From Odobenus rosmarus divergens (taxonomy: Eukaryota; Chordata; Mammalia; Carnivora; Odobenidae): a DNA stretch of 64,000 nucleotides. Of this stretch, positions 45,571 through 55,735 are shown piece by piece. Below the pieces are notes generated by a model. The model saw only the letters and a program-made list of their open reading frames with translations, was not told the origin of the DNA and made no database searches. The stretch covers positions 571,263 to 635,262 of the forward strand of contig NW_004450661.1 in the NCBI RefSeq assembly GCF_000321225.1, written 5' to 3'. The position numbers and the translations under genes are program-made. Positions within the stretch are counted from its first letter, which is position 1. Each line of letters begins with the position of its first letter.

Positions 45571-46879
45571 CCCCCGAGCCCCCACCCCAGAGGTGTTTGA
45601 CTGCCTGACACCCCCACACACCCACACATTTATTTCAGTTCACTAAGAATGGGATTCCCTTCCCTAGCTCCTCCCCATCCTGAGTTTCAAGTAATGCTGA
45701 GCAGACTTAGGCCATCGGTTCTCTCAGCCTTCAGAACGAATCCCGGGATTAAGGCTGAAGGTGGGGCCCTCTTCTTCCCCAGCTTCCCCTCATCCCATCC
45801 CCCACCCCAGTAACCCAAACCCCAAACACCTTCCCACTGCTTCCCTCCTGATCCCGGAGGGGCCGGCAATCTCATCACCTAGAAACAATTTGCTTCAGCC
45901 CTGCTGCGTGTTCGCGCTTACTAAATTGTAGGATTATCCCATTCCACTGCAGTGAAGGGCTCCTCCACTGTTTTATTGCTCTATTGCTCAGAACTGCTGG
46001 ACTCAGCACCATAGCTTGCTTCTCCAGGACTCGAGCAAGATGGATGAGCCGCCACTTGCTAGCACGTTCTGAGAGCAGAGCCTGTGCTCCGTGCCCCAAG
46101 ATGATTCCCCAACTGAAGGTTTTGTTTCTTGTTGTTTTAATTTCAATTGTTTTGTTTAAGGGTTTCAGGTAGGAGAAGAGAGATCCAGATTTGGTTTATT
46201 TCCCCCATCTCACAGCTCAGTAGGTGTTAAGAACTTTTCACAGAAAAGTTTTGCAATTTTCCGACTCTTCCCGTCTTTTTCTACCTCATCCATTGTGCCC
46301 ACCTAATCTCCTTTCTGTGACTACTGGGCAAGCCAGGCTAAAATACGCTTGCGTTGTAATTAGCCGTAGGCAGACGCGTACGCATGCGCGCACCCATGCA
46401 CACCCTAGCCCTCCCTGGTGCTGAGCTAAGCAGCCCAGTGGCCGCAAGCCTGCTTGTCTCACTTTACCAGCTCATCGGTTAGTTTCTCCCCATTAAAACT
46501 TGCCCCTCTCCTGCCAACCGTCCCTCTTTATTTAGCAAATTCGAACTGGCATCTCATGAAACATACAAAAAACATAAGGAGGGAGCCAACAGAGATCGCC
46601 AAATGTGATTACCTGTGTAGGTCCATCTTGCAGAGATGCTGATGAGAAAGAGTTTGGCTTAGATTTTTTTTCCTCCTAGGCAGGGTGGGCTCCTTCAATC
46701 TCCTCCCATCCTTCACACCAGACCCCCCAGGTGGTAAGTTTGCATCTGACCAGTGACCCAGGGTGGAGTTTGCACTGTTTTATCTTTTACTTAGGAAGAA
46801 GACAACCTGCCCATCCCTGCTCAGCCCTAGAACCCCAAGGAATCCCCACAACAAATCATTTTTTCTCCAGTTGGCATGT
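45571..46879. other. Unique sequence with a 20-nt alternating purine/pyrimidine run
   Basis: No repeat is recognised. 46374-46393 alternates strictly purine/pyrimidine with five CpGs and includes a near NRF1 word (CGCATGCGCG, 46381-46390). Confidence 0.45.
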
Positions 46880-47155
46880 TTCTTCTTGCCTTTCAAAGCT
46901 CAGCTGGGTGGCACCTCCTCTGTGAAGCCTTCCTGATCTACTAGGCAGCGATATAGGCTCCTCTCTCTGATTCCTACAGTGTTAGTACAGGGGCTCCTGT
47001 ACTTGCCCTTCCCACGTGTCACTGGGCTGTCTCCCTCACTGCACCTAAAGTCTTTTGTGTTCAGGGGCTGGGTCTTAGCCATCCATGTATTCTGAGCACC
47101 TGGTAGAGTATCTGGCACATAGTCAGTTTACAATAAAGATTGAGCAAAGCTATGA
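46880..47155 (+). mobile_element. L2 LINE 3' end (sense)
   Basis: 'TTTCAAAGCTCAGCTGGGTG', 'GGCACCTCCTCTGTGAAGCC', 'TTCCTGATCTACTAGGCAG', 'GTATCTGGCACATAGTC' and an AATAAAGATTGAGC end. Confidence 0.9.
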
Positions 47156-47415
47156 ATTAACAGTGACACCTGTCTCTCCTCTGCATCACCCATAACCTCT
47201 CATTCTCCAAAAGGTGGGAGCCATGAGTTAAAGACCAAAGAGGCAAGTGCTCTGAAATCTCCCTCTTGCTGTTAATAATAATATGAACTATTTCAGCTTA
47301 TCAAAGCCTCTTCTATTAAGAATGCTCCCCCACCCCCCAAAAAAGAATGCTCCTCCCACCCCTCTGCTTTCCTAAAGTCATATTCAGTTGTTAATGTTAG
47401 AAAAATAAAATTTCA

Positions 47416-47612
47416 GGTGTGCCTGGGTGGCTCAGTTGGTTAAGCATCTGCCTTCGGCTCAGGTCGTGATCCCGGGGTCCTGGGATAGAGCCCCATATAG
47501 GGCTCCCTGCTTGGCAGGGAGTCTGCTTCCCCCTCTGTCCTTCTCCCCCCCCATCTCCCTCCCCCACTCATGCGCATGCACGCTCTCTCTCAAATGAATT
47601 AAAAAAAATCTT
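47416..47612 (+). mobile_element. CAN-SINE (copy 6) with TSD
   Basis: GTGTGCCTGGGTGGCTCAG head, GTGATCCCGGGGTCCTGGGA, CT-rich tract, AAAAAAAATC end. Direct repeats AAAATAAAATTTCA lie at 47402-47415 and 47613-47626. Confidence 0.98.
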
Positions 47613-47626
47613 AAAATAAAATTTCA

Positions 47627-48104
47627 AACAACCATTCCCCAAGGAAATGGAAGTTCCCCAAACCTAGAAAGCCTACAGGCAATTTGTAGAGATTGTTTGG
47701 AGCAGAAAAAGGCGGAAAATGTCCAGAGTGGCTGAGCTAAAGACCAGAGGACTTGCCTATAATGTCTCTTAGGGTTTTCCCCTCATCTGAGAGAGTACAC
47801 TAGGCCTCGGGAGAGAGGGGCCTGGAGGAAGAGACCATCCTCAGACCCTCTACAATCTCCAGAGAATATGCCCACCTCCGGGAGGGGGCCTCCAGCCCCA
47901 TCCCAGAAACAGAAGAATGGGTGATGAGCTTTCAGATCCCCTGGAGCAGGAAACATCTGGTTGTAGCTCCTGGGACTCTGGGATAGGTTGAGATCAATAC
48001 TGGAGCGGACAGGGTCAGGAAAGTGAAGGGAAGGGAGTGTTGGACCCCAACCCCAAGTCTCCTCAGTAACAAAGGGTCAAACTCCCCCAGGCAGGACCCT
48101 CTTC
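47627..48104. other. Unique sequence, nothing recognised
   Basis: No repeat or exon is recognised. Confidence 0.5.
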
Positions 48105-48340
48105 ACCTTCACCCACTCAACAAATATTTACTGAGTACCTACCACATGCCAGGAACTCCTAAGTACCAAGAACATAGGACTTTCCTTTCTTGAAGAGTTT
48201 CATGGTCTAGTAAGAGAGAAAGACAAGAAAGAATAACAATACAATTATGTATGATAGAGGTGTGCACAGATCACAGGGTGTTATGTGCAGAGCAGGGATG
48301 TGCCTCAGGAAACAGTCAATGTACAGAGACCTGGCTAGTG
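48105..48340 (-). mobile_element. L2 LINE 3' end (antisense)
   Basis: 'CACTCAACAAATATTTACTG', 'AGTACCTACCACATGCCAGG' and 'GAAGAGTTTCATGGTCTAGT' are the antisense L2 end. Confidence 0.9.
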
Positions 48341-48689
48341 AAGACCAAACCGAATAAACTTCCGGCTGCACAACACTTGCACCAGGCAGGTCAACTAAAG
48401 AGATAACAATGAAGTGGGAGGGAAGGTGTAGTCAAGATGGGAGGAAGGGACCTCAGTTTGATTTATGGACTTGGGTTTAGGGCTTCGCTCCCACCTGTTG
48501 AGACAGGTGTTCTGTACCACCTGGTGGCAGTATATCTGGTCCTTCCATTTACCCCTTGAGGAGAGACCTCGCCCTCTCCCAGGGGCTGTATTGACTCCAG
48601 AACCATCAGGTTTCTTTGGATGCCTGCCTGCATCCTCTGGAGCCTAAACAGGTACTTCTCTGGGGAACCGGTAACAGGAAAAGAACTTG
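48341..48689. other. Unique sequence, nothing recognised
   Basis: No repeat or exon is recognised in this 350-bp stretch. Confidence 0.5.
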
Positions 48690-49210
48690 CCTCTAATTCT
48701 ACCCCATGGGGACACTAAGACCCAATATGAACCTCTTCTATGTGGCACGTCTTCATATCGTTGAAAATAGTTATCATACCTCCCCCTGCATTCCCCAGGC
48801 ATCGCTTCTTTAGCCTAAAAATCCCCTTTCTTTATCCTTGCCCAGAGTGACCTATTTTCAAATCCACCTGAACACCTTTTTTCTCCCTTTTAGATTTGTA
48901 TTGACCCTTCTTAAAATGGAAAACCCATAACTGAATGTAATGAACTAAGTGTAATCTGGTCAGTACAGAGTAGAATGGGAATAAGACCTCCTTTGTTTTC
49001 CATCTCATATTTCTAATAATACAACCAAAGATAGAATTTGCTGTCTTGGCAACTACCTCATGTTCATTGAATCCCATAAAGCTTACCATAAGTTCAAGCC
49101 CTACGTTGGATTTTTTTTTTTCTATTTTTGTTGCGGCTAAACAACATCTTACCCACCCTACATTTGTACAGTTACTTTCTGGGCCAAATTACTGAACTAG
49201 GCAGTGGAAG
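48690..49210 (-). mobile_element. CR1/L3 LINE relic, C-terminal and 3' part (antisense)
   Basis: In minus-strand order, the protein-like part (see 48832-49089) is followed toward 48690 by the antisense of 'GTTATCATACCTCCCCCTGC' and 'CTTTAGCCTAAAAATCCCC', which are typical of the L3/CR1 3' segment. Same family and same direction as the relic at 32-34 kb. It is truncated at both ends. Confidence 0.8.
48832..49089 (-). pseudogene. Open 85-codon remnant of the CR1/L3 ORF2 C-terminus
   Basis: This frame stays open and lies in the ancestral reading frame. In order it keeps AKTANSIFGCI (family: AK-x-ANS-x-LG-x-I), TKEVLFPFYSVLTR (family: T-R/K-EV-x-x-PLYSALVRPHLEY), HYIQLWVFHFKK (family: YCVQFW-x-P-x-x-KKD). 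The start ATG is an internal codon, not a real start. Function, if any, is unknown; most simply it is a dead LINE remnant. Confidence 0.75.
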
Positions 49211-49539
49211 AAGAATTAACATCCAAGCCTGCTGACTTGGGGCCCTAACTGAGAAACCTCTTGGGGGAAGGTCCTCCTGGCTCTTCAAAACATGGTGCAG
49301 AGCTAGAAGCCAACAACCAGTGGGAAGCTGGTGATGAAGCCTCCAGTCTGTAAGCAGGCATCCTCCCACACACACTTCAGGCCATGGGCTCTGATGGCCC
49401 CATCAGGTTTCTGGGGACAAGCTGTCTCCTTGTGTCACACTAACTTTCCTGTTTCACCCCAAGAGACCAGCCCACCCCAAATGTTGTGCCATAGGGGCTC
49501 TTGGAAACCTCTCTTCGGTGCCCCTCTCCAGTAAAAAGA
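49211..49539. other. Unique sequence, nothing recognised
   Basis: No repeat or exon is recognised. Confidence 0.5.
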
Positions 49540-49700
49540 ATTACAGTTGATTCCACAAACTTTATGAAGGATGTCAGGCCCCATGCTGGGCACCGAGGCA
49601 GAGCTGCCAAGTTAGAGGTGCTTATAACCAGAATTCAGTCTGGAGGGACTGATAGGTAAGGCTGATGTTAATCAGGTGTCCGAGCACTTATGAGAGTTTG
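49540..49700 (-). mobile_element. L2 LINE 3' fragment (antisense)
   Basis: 'TTCCACAAACTTTATGAAGG' with 'CCCCATGCTGGGCACCGAGG' and 'GGAGGGACTGATAGGTAAGG' follow the antisense L2 order. Confidence 0.65.
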
Positions 49701-50601
49701 CAATATCTTGCCTATTTCCTCAAAAGCCAAAGATGGGTCAGTAAGATATGGGGCTGGAAGTCAGAGCAGAGGGAATGGTGGTGTGTTTCCAAGACCCAGG
49801 GATACATGTAGGGACCAAAGATCTCACAGCAGAGAAACCCTGGCTCAGGCCTTTTGGAGGGTATGTGACAATTCAGTACATCAATCTGAAACCTGAAGCC
49901 CCACGTTAGAGAAATGAGCAAACACCCTTATAATGGTGAGCTCCCGAGTGGAGATTGGAGGCAGCCTGTGTTCCTTGTCCAACCACCCTGCCCTTCCAGC
50001 TCCATTCTTCTCTGCCCACAGACACCCTTGAGAGAGTCTGGAAATGCCCCTTCCAGCCTCAGGACCGGAAATGTGGAGAAAGGGAAGGCGTCTAGGTCTT
50101 TTGCCTCTCAAGCTGACTTTGGAACAAAGAACCTGACTGAGTGGTGGGGGGACAGGTGTCTTCTGGCAAAGCCACCCAAATGTGCTTCCAAACCCCCTCT
50201 AGACCCACCATACAAACCAGTGTCCACATGGTCCCCAGAGCATTCTCCTGGAACTTGTTGAATCAAGATGAGATTAATAACAATAATAATAGTAAATATT
50301 TATTATTTTTACCTCATTATTATTATTGAGGGCAGGGGAGTCCTTCCTCACTGTGTCAACTGGCTTATAGTTCATTTCCATTTTTCAGAATGAATGGAAA
50401 AGGGAAGAATATAACCAGCAGGACTTACGCTTATTTTCTGCCCTAGCTACCCCCTTCCCCTGGCTTTCCCCTCATTTTGGGGCAGTAGGACTCACCAGCA
50501 GTCTGTTTCCCTGCCTCTAGTCCTACCCTGGACCAGAGTGAGCTTCCAAAACACAGCGTGAGGGCTCCTTCCTCAGGACTTTCATTCAAGTCATGTCCTA
50601 A
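49701..50601. other. Unique sequence with an AT-rich hairpin
   Basis: No repeat family is recognised. At 50278-50330 (AAT)n and (ATT)n arms form an inverted repeat with an AT-rich loop. Confidence 0.45.
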
Positions 50602-50640
50602 CCCCTAACCCTCCTACCCCTCCCCCCCCCCCCACCTCCC
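50602..50640. repeat. C-rich tract with telomere-like start (minus-strand G4)
   Basis: C-runs of 4, 3, 4 and 12 nt, starting with CCCCTAACCCT. The minus strand is a strong G-quadruplex motif. Confidence 0.85.
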
Positions 50641-50890
50641 TCATCTTTCCTCAGCTCAAATGTCGACTTCTCTCTGGAACCGTCCCTGCATCTCATAGAC
50701 AAAAGTTGACATTTCCCTTTGGGGGAGTGCTCATAGTGGTTTTTCAGTGGCCTGTTTCTGATATCTGTTCATGGATGTGCTCCTAAAGCTGGGAGCTCCT
50801 AAAGGGTAAACACTGTCTCTCGCTCGCCTGGTACTGAGTTGCTGCTTTTACAGTGAAAGTGAGTGAATGAATGAGTGAGTAATCGAATGA
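50641..50890 (+). mobile_element. L2 LINE 3' end (sense)
   Basis: 'CTCAAATGTCGACTTCTCTC', 'GGGAGCTCCTAAAGGGTAAA' and a terminal 'GTGAGTGAATGAATGAG' are L2 in sense. Confidence 0.85.
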
Positions 50891-51249
50891 AACACAGCAA
50901 GGGAGAGACAAGGGCACAAGTGTCTAACCCACAAGTGTGTGCCTCTTGTCCCCGGACTCTTTGCTTCTGTCTCTACATTACTAACTGCAAAATGGCAGAG
51001 CTGAGGCTCCATTAAGGCACACTGGGTCCAGCTGGCAGGGAAATCTCGCGCTCTGACAGCTGGAGGGGGGTGGGGGGAGTCTCTATACTTAGGAAAGTGA
51101 CCACCTGGAAAATCTCCCTCCCCTTGTCCCCAAAGGAGCTTTTTCTTCTTCCAGAAAGAGTAAGAATCCTCTGGACAAATGTGAGGCCGTCCAGAGGCAG
51201 AGGCAGCGTGGGCTGTTTGCTATCAAGAACCCTTCCATGGAGGTCTGTA
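50891..51249. other. Unique sequence, nothing recognised
   Basis: No repeat or exon. A G6-T-G6 run is at 51065-51077. Confidence 0.5.
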
Positions 51250-51390
51250 GATCCAGATAGATGAGAATCTTGACCCTACGCTGGCTGCTTGAATCTGAGA
51301 CCAAGAGTCTCTCTGAGCCCCAGTTTCCCCATCTATTCGGTGAGAGGTTGGGATTAGCTGATTTCTAAAGAGATGTTGAGCAGATAGGAT
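51250..51390 (+). mobile_element. MIR SINE fragment (sense)
   Basis: 'CTCTGAGCCCCAGTTTCCCC' followed by 'ATCTATTCGGTGAGAGGTTG' is the MIR core. Confidence 0.65.
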
Positions 51391-51873
51391 TCCATTTTAG
51401 GAAGGGCCATGGGACAGGACTGCACCAAGATGCCCTATAGATTGGGTTCTTGAATTCCCCTCCTTGACCTGGAGAAGGGAGGGACCCACCCTTGCTGCAC
51501 ATCAGGAGATGGGCCAGAAAAACAAATGGAAGTCAGGCGAAAATCCTCGGCAAAATGTACCATGTACGCATGAGGAGACTTCAACTTCCCTTGCCTCCCA
51601 GTGCACCAAGAGGGCAAAGTGGGGAGAGAGAAGCAGGAAATCGGAAGGAGGGAGGGCAGTGGAGGGGCCACAGCTGAGCAGGGGAAGGGGAAATTAAAAT
51701 AATCAGAGGTTGAGAGCCCAACCTCTTTAACGTTTCCTGACGAGTTTGCTGGCTTTTTCTGCAATTCCTTCTGTCTCTCCCCAGCTTCCCCTCATACAGG
51801 GTAATCTTTTCCCACCCCCAGGAATAGAAGGGAAGCAGATCACAAAGCCTCCTGGATTATAAAAGCTTCTTTT
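51391..51873. other. Unique sequence, nothing recognised
   Basis: Overlapping frames occur on both strands at 51435-51764. No known product. Confidence 0.5.
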
Positions 51874-52073
51874 GGGGCTCCTTGGGTGGCTCAGTTGGTT
51901 AAGCATCTGCCTTTGGCTCAGGTCATGATCCCAGGGTCCTGGGATCGAGCCCCATGTAGGCTCCCTGCTCAGCGGGAAGCCTGCTTCTCCCTCTCCCTCT
52001 GCCGCTCCCCCTGCTTGTGCTCTCGCGCGCTCTCTCTCAAATAAATTAATTAATTAAATTAAATAAATAAAAA
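51874..52073 (+). mobile_element. CAN-SINE (copy 7)
   Basis: GGGGCTCCTTGGGTGGCTCAG head (one extra T), TCATGATCCCAGGGTCCTGG, CT-rich tract including GCGCGC, and an AATTAATTAATT-type tail. No clear TSD. Confidence 0.95.
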
Positions 52074-52530
52074 TGAAACCACTTGATTCTCACAGGAGAG
52101 CAGGACTCACTCTGTGCTAAATGTTGGGAAAACCCACTTGGTTGGGCCTCTGCTCCCCCCCATGGGCCTCTTTCTACAGCCGTCCCTTGATGGGCGGTGG
52201 ACACTCTGCATTCCTGAAGTGTAGGGCTAGGAAGCCCGGGCATGGCTAAAAAGCTCAAAAGACCATGGGCTGCCCCTGCGGACATACATGGGAGGGGCAG
52301 CGCGGAGCGCACACGCGGCCTCTTCTAGCCCAGATAAGATCTGAGCCTTCCCCTTCCTTCCTTGCCCTCTTTGGGAGACCAGAGACTTCGGGGGCAGTGC
52401 TCAGGTAACCTGTAGTGTTCCTCCAATGACAGAGACCTTACCTCCCTTTGCTGGTGTTTACAGAACAGTAAGAAAGCCAGGTTAGCGTGCACAAGGGCCT
52501 GGCTATCCCTGGTCCCCCGGGGCGTGGGTT
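52074..52530. other. Unique sequence, nothing recognised
   Basis: CpGs become more frequent toward 52300. No exon or repeat is recognised. Confidence 0.45.
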
Positions 52531-52534
52531 CTGA

Positions 52535-52645
52535 GGGGCGGAGCCAGCCGCCCGAGCCCTCACTCCATTGGTTGTGCTCGGCAGGTAACCCGAAGCTGTG
52601 CAGAGAGGTGCATAAATAAAGAGTGAAACTAGGACCACCTCCTTG
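52535..52645 (+). promoter_or_regulatory. Candidate TATA-type promoter
   Basis: A GC box GGGGCGGAG (52535-52543), an inverted CCAAT box CCATTGG (52565-52571) and a TATA-like CATAAATAAA (52611-52620) occur in promoter order and spacing. A start of transcription near 52645 would be expected. The downstream sequence has a possible splice donor ACA|GTAAGT at 52915/52916. No known gene is recognised; it may be chance. Confidence 0.3.
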
Positions 52646-55474
52646 AAAGGGGCTGAGTCCTTCTTCACCTTTGCCTTGGAAAAACCAGTTTCTCTCTTTT
52701 ATTGTCTGTTACCTATTTCTGCAAGTTCTATTTCTCAAAGTTTCCCTGGACCCCGCCGTATACTCCCAACCCTCTCTTCCAGCTACCTTTACTCCCTCGA
52801 CTCCAGTTCCACGTTTCTCTGCTTCCATGTTCTTTTTTCTTAAAGGGCGGATGACTCTTCAGGACTGGCCCCCACCCTCCCCCAGGAACAGGCCTGCTGG
52901 GCTGGACATGGCACAGTAAGTGTATCTCCTTTCTTAGCCCCCACCCCGTCCTCAAACCCTAGGAGCGAAAGAACATTCCGAGACTCGGAATTCCTTTTCT
53001 TCCTCTCATACACATGCGTCTCCAGCCATCTCTTTGTTCTGAATTAGCTTATGAAAAAAATCTATGTATTATTTTACATCAAGCTCAGAGTAAGCCCTGC
53101 TATCTGAAGGTACAGACACGCATACTTCCAGGTGAGTCTGAAATCTGTGATTTGGGGCGCTTTGGAAAACCAAAGCCGCGTGCATGTACCAGGGGGATCA
53201 CTGGACAGAGAAGAGCATGGGCTGTGGGAAAAAAGCCAGACTCTCTGGAAGTTGATGATCCACTTCTTCCAAGGCTAAAACAGGGGGACCTACTTCATTT
53301 TAGCCAAATCCCCAGCCAGTTCTGTGTTTTAGGGGGCAATTTCCAATGCTCTCAGGCAATAATTGTTACTGAGAGTGGGAATTGGTGGGGTAAGGTGGGT
53401 GCTGAGCAGTCAAGTACCAAGATTACAGCTCTGTCTGATTTCATGGAGATTTACCCAACTGGAGGAATGGGGTGGGACCGGGTGGGGGAGGGGAGGGCAC
53501 GGTACTGGCTTTTCAGTGCTGGGCTGGAGGGTACAGCTGTAACAAGAAATTAGGGACCTAGTTCCATTCTTGGGTTCTTGTGTCCAAGTTGGTTTTATTT
53601 GGAAGCCATTTGGGGCACAGTTCTGAGGGCAGCTGGGGAGCAGGTGAGCAGTCACCACATGAACTTACTCTAAAGCCAAATACATGCACCATTTGCTTCT
53701 CTGAACCGACCCTACATGGCAGGTGGCCAAGGAGAATGCCCTGGGGCATCAAGTTGACCAAGGCATGGTGGGAAAAGAATCTTGAACTCTGGGTGTGGGG
53801 TCCAGAGTGGGCCAAGGCTCCTGATACAGGTTCTAGACTCCTCTTTTCTTGTCTCTGCCTTGTAGCAAGTCTGTAGGGCCAGGTGGATGATAAAAAAAGG
53901 AAGGGCCTGCCTTTTCTAGGCTCTCTAATGTCAATGCTACCTCCTGTTTGTATGGCCTTTCACGGTTAAAGTGCTTCTGTAGACACTGTCATCTCTGGGG
54001 TATCCACCCTAGAGGCTAAAATCCCCACACGAGGGTGAGACTCTGCACACTCCAACTGAGGACTTGAAGAATCTGGTGGACCACACATGTTGGGAGGATA
54101 AGAGTGGCGTGACGAGGGTCTGCAGGGAGACGAATGGATCCCTTTGCTGTCCGAGTTGGCCTGAAATCCGAAGAGAAAGCAAAGAATCCTTCCATCCCCA
54201 AACGATTTCCTCCCACCAACTTCTGCCATCCTTTATCAGAGCCAGCCAGGCCGGTCTCTCTCTCTCTCTCCTTGACTGTGAAATGGGCCACAAGCAGTGC
54301 AGGAGGATTATAAAGTCTAGATCATTCACAAGCAGGGCACGTTTCTCTCTCGTGATGGAGAATTGGGAGTGAGTACTTATGGGAGAGGATGGGGCAAGCC
54401 TTCTTCCCCTCGGTCCCCCGCTCCCTGCCCCCAGCACCACCTGTTCACCCTGACCAAGGAAAGCCAGGCTCTTCCTCAGTAACAGCTGAAACAGCCAAGC
54501 CCTTGTTTAAGAGCCTCCTTTAGAGGCCCTCTGCCCAGGGGGCTGGATCTGGGGGGAGGAGTCACATCATAAGCTAGTACCTCCCTGGATCGGGTCAGAA
54601 CAAGCCCCAGGAAGAAAGTGTTCCAAACAACAGGGTGGATCTGCCCAAACTCACCCAGTCTGTATGTTGGTGCTGAGAACAGCCTTTTATGGGGCTTACA
54701 CTGAGCCACAGACATGCCTGAACAGAGCAAGGAAGGGGCCAGAGCGGCACCTACACAGCAACTGGTGGATGGGCATTGCTTTTAAGAGGACAGAGAACCT
54801 CTGAGAGTTTCCACCCTCCGTTTGGTTCAGCCTCTGAAAGCCAGGCCACCTCCTCCCACCCCCTCAGCCCCCGACGCCATGCCCAAGAATATATAGTGGT
54901 TTCCAGGCCAATTTGGCAAAGGAGGTGGGGTCACTGGAAAGTAGATAATATCATCTGTAGGGGCGAGACCAAGGGGTCGCCTGTTTTGCCTACCCCTGCC
55001 CTCGGGAATGGCTCCAGCCAGGCCTTCTGGTCCCTCCACAGCTCCTCACCCACCTCCACCTGGTTTCACACTGGCAGATGGGCCCGCAAAGTACTGTTCA
55101 TGCTCTTGGGACGGTGCATTCTGGAAAGGAATGCCCCCGCCCATGCATTCCCTCACCTTGGTAAGCGAGTTCATTATAGATGGATTTTTCTCAAGCAATT
55201 TCAGAGCACCTGCTTCCTCCAGCCAGGACCAACCACATCGAGCTCAGGTATGGCACCCACAGGGGACACAGACAGAGGGAGTCGATAACCAGCATCCCAA
55301 CTAGGGAAATGCAGAGAAGGTTCCCCCAAGGACGTGTCCGGGAGGACTGCTTTGCCGGTGAGAAACAGCAAGCGACCCCAACCCCACAGCCCCCACCCCT
55401 ACCACTCAGCACCATCCGCCTGGGCTTGGTAAGCTAGTTCCTGCAGCCTTACTGATAAGTGTGACCCTGAGGGG
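52646..55474. other. Unique gene-like-composition sequence, no recognised exon
   Basis: Repeat-free for about 2.8 kb. Frames of up to 179 codons (53014-53553, 54776-55288) occur, but they have no recognisable domain and overlap other frames. A plus-strand G4 motif with six G-runs is at 53469-53497. Confidence 0.4.
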
Positions 55475-55735
55475 TGCTGCGCGCTTGCACGCCCTCCGCA
55501 TCTCCCGACACTGTGTTTCAAAGATCCTGCAGGCCCTTGGCCGAGCAATACCCCGACGGGCAGAGGCCAGGTTGGCCACGCGGCCCACCCTCTGAGAAAA
55601 AGAGCCCCAGACCGTCCATGTGTTTCTCTTGTCCTTCATTCCACCGGAGTCTGTCTCGTACCCAACCAGATTTCGGTGGAGTGAAGTTCAGGAGGCGTGG
55701 AGCTAACACGGCGGTGGCAACAGCGGCAAGAGTAG
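55475..55735. other. CpG-rich patch
   Basis: About 17 CpGs in 260 bp against a CpG-poor background, with GCGCGC, CCGACGGG and GGCGGTGG words. Size is near the minimum for a small CpG island. No exon is recognised and it is not in a repeat. Confidence 0.5.

Noticed and set aside
53014..53553. 179-codon plus-strand open frame, the longest in the window
   Set aside because: No recognisable domain, no splice context and a composition like neighbouring non-coding frames. It overlaps a G4-rich tract and other frames.
54776..55288. 170-codon plus-strand open frame
   Set aside because: Overlaps three other frames, has no recognisable domain, and sits in GC-rich DNA where stops are rare.
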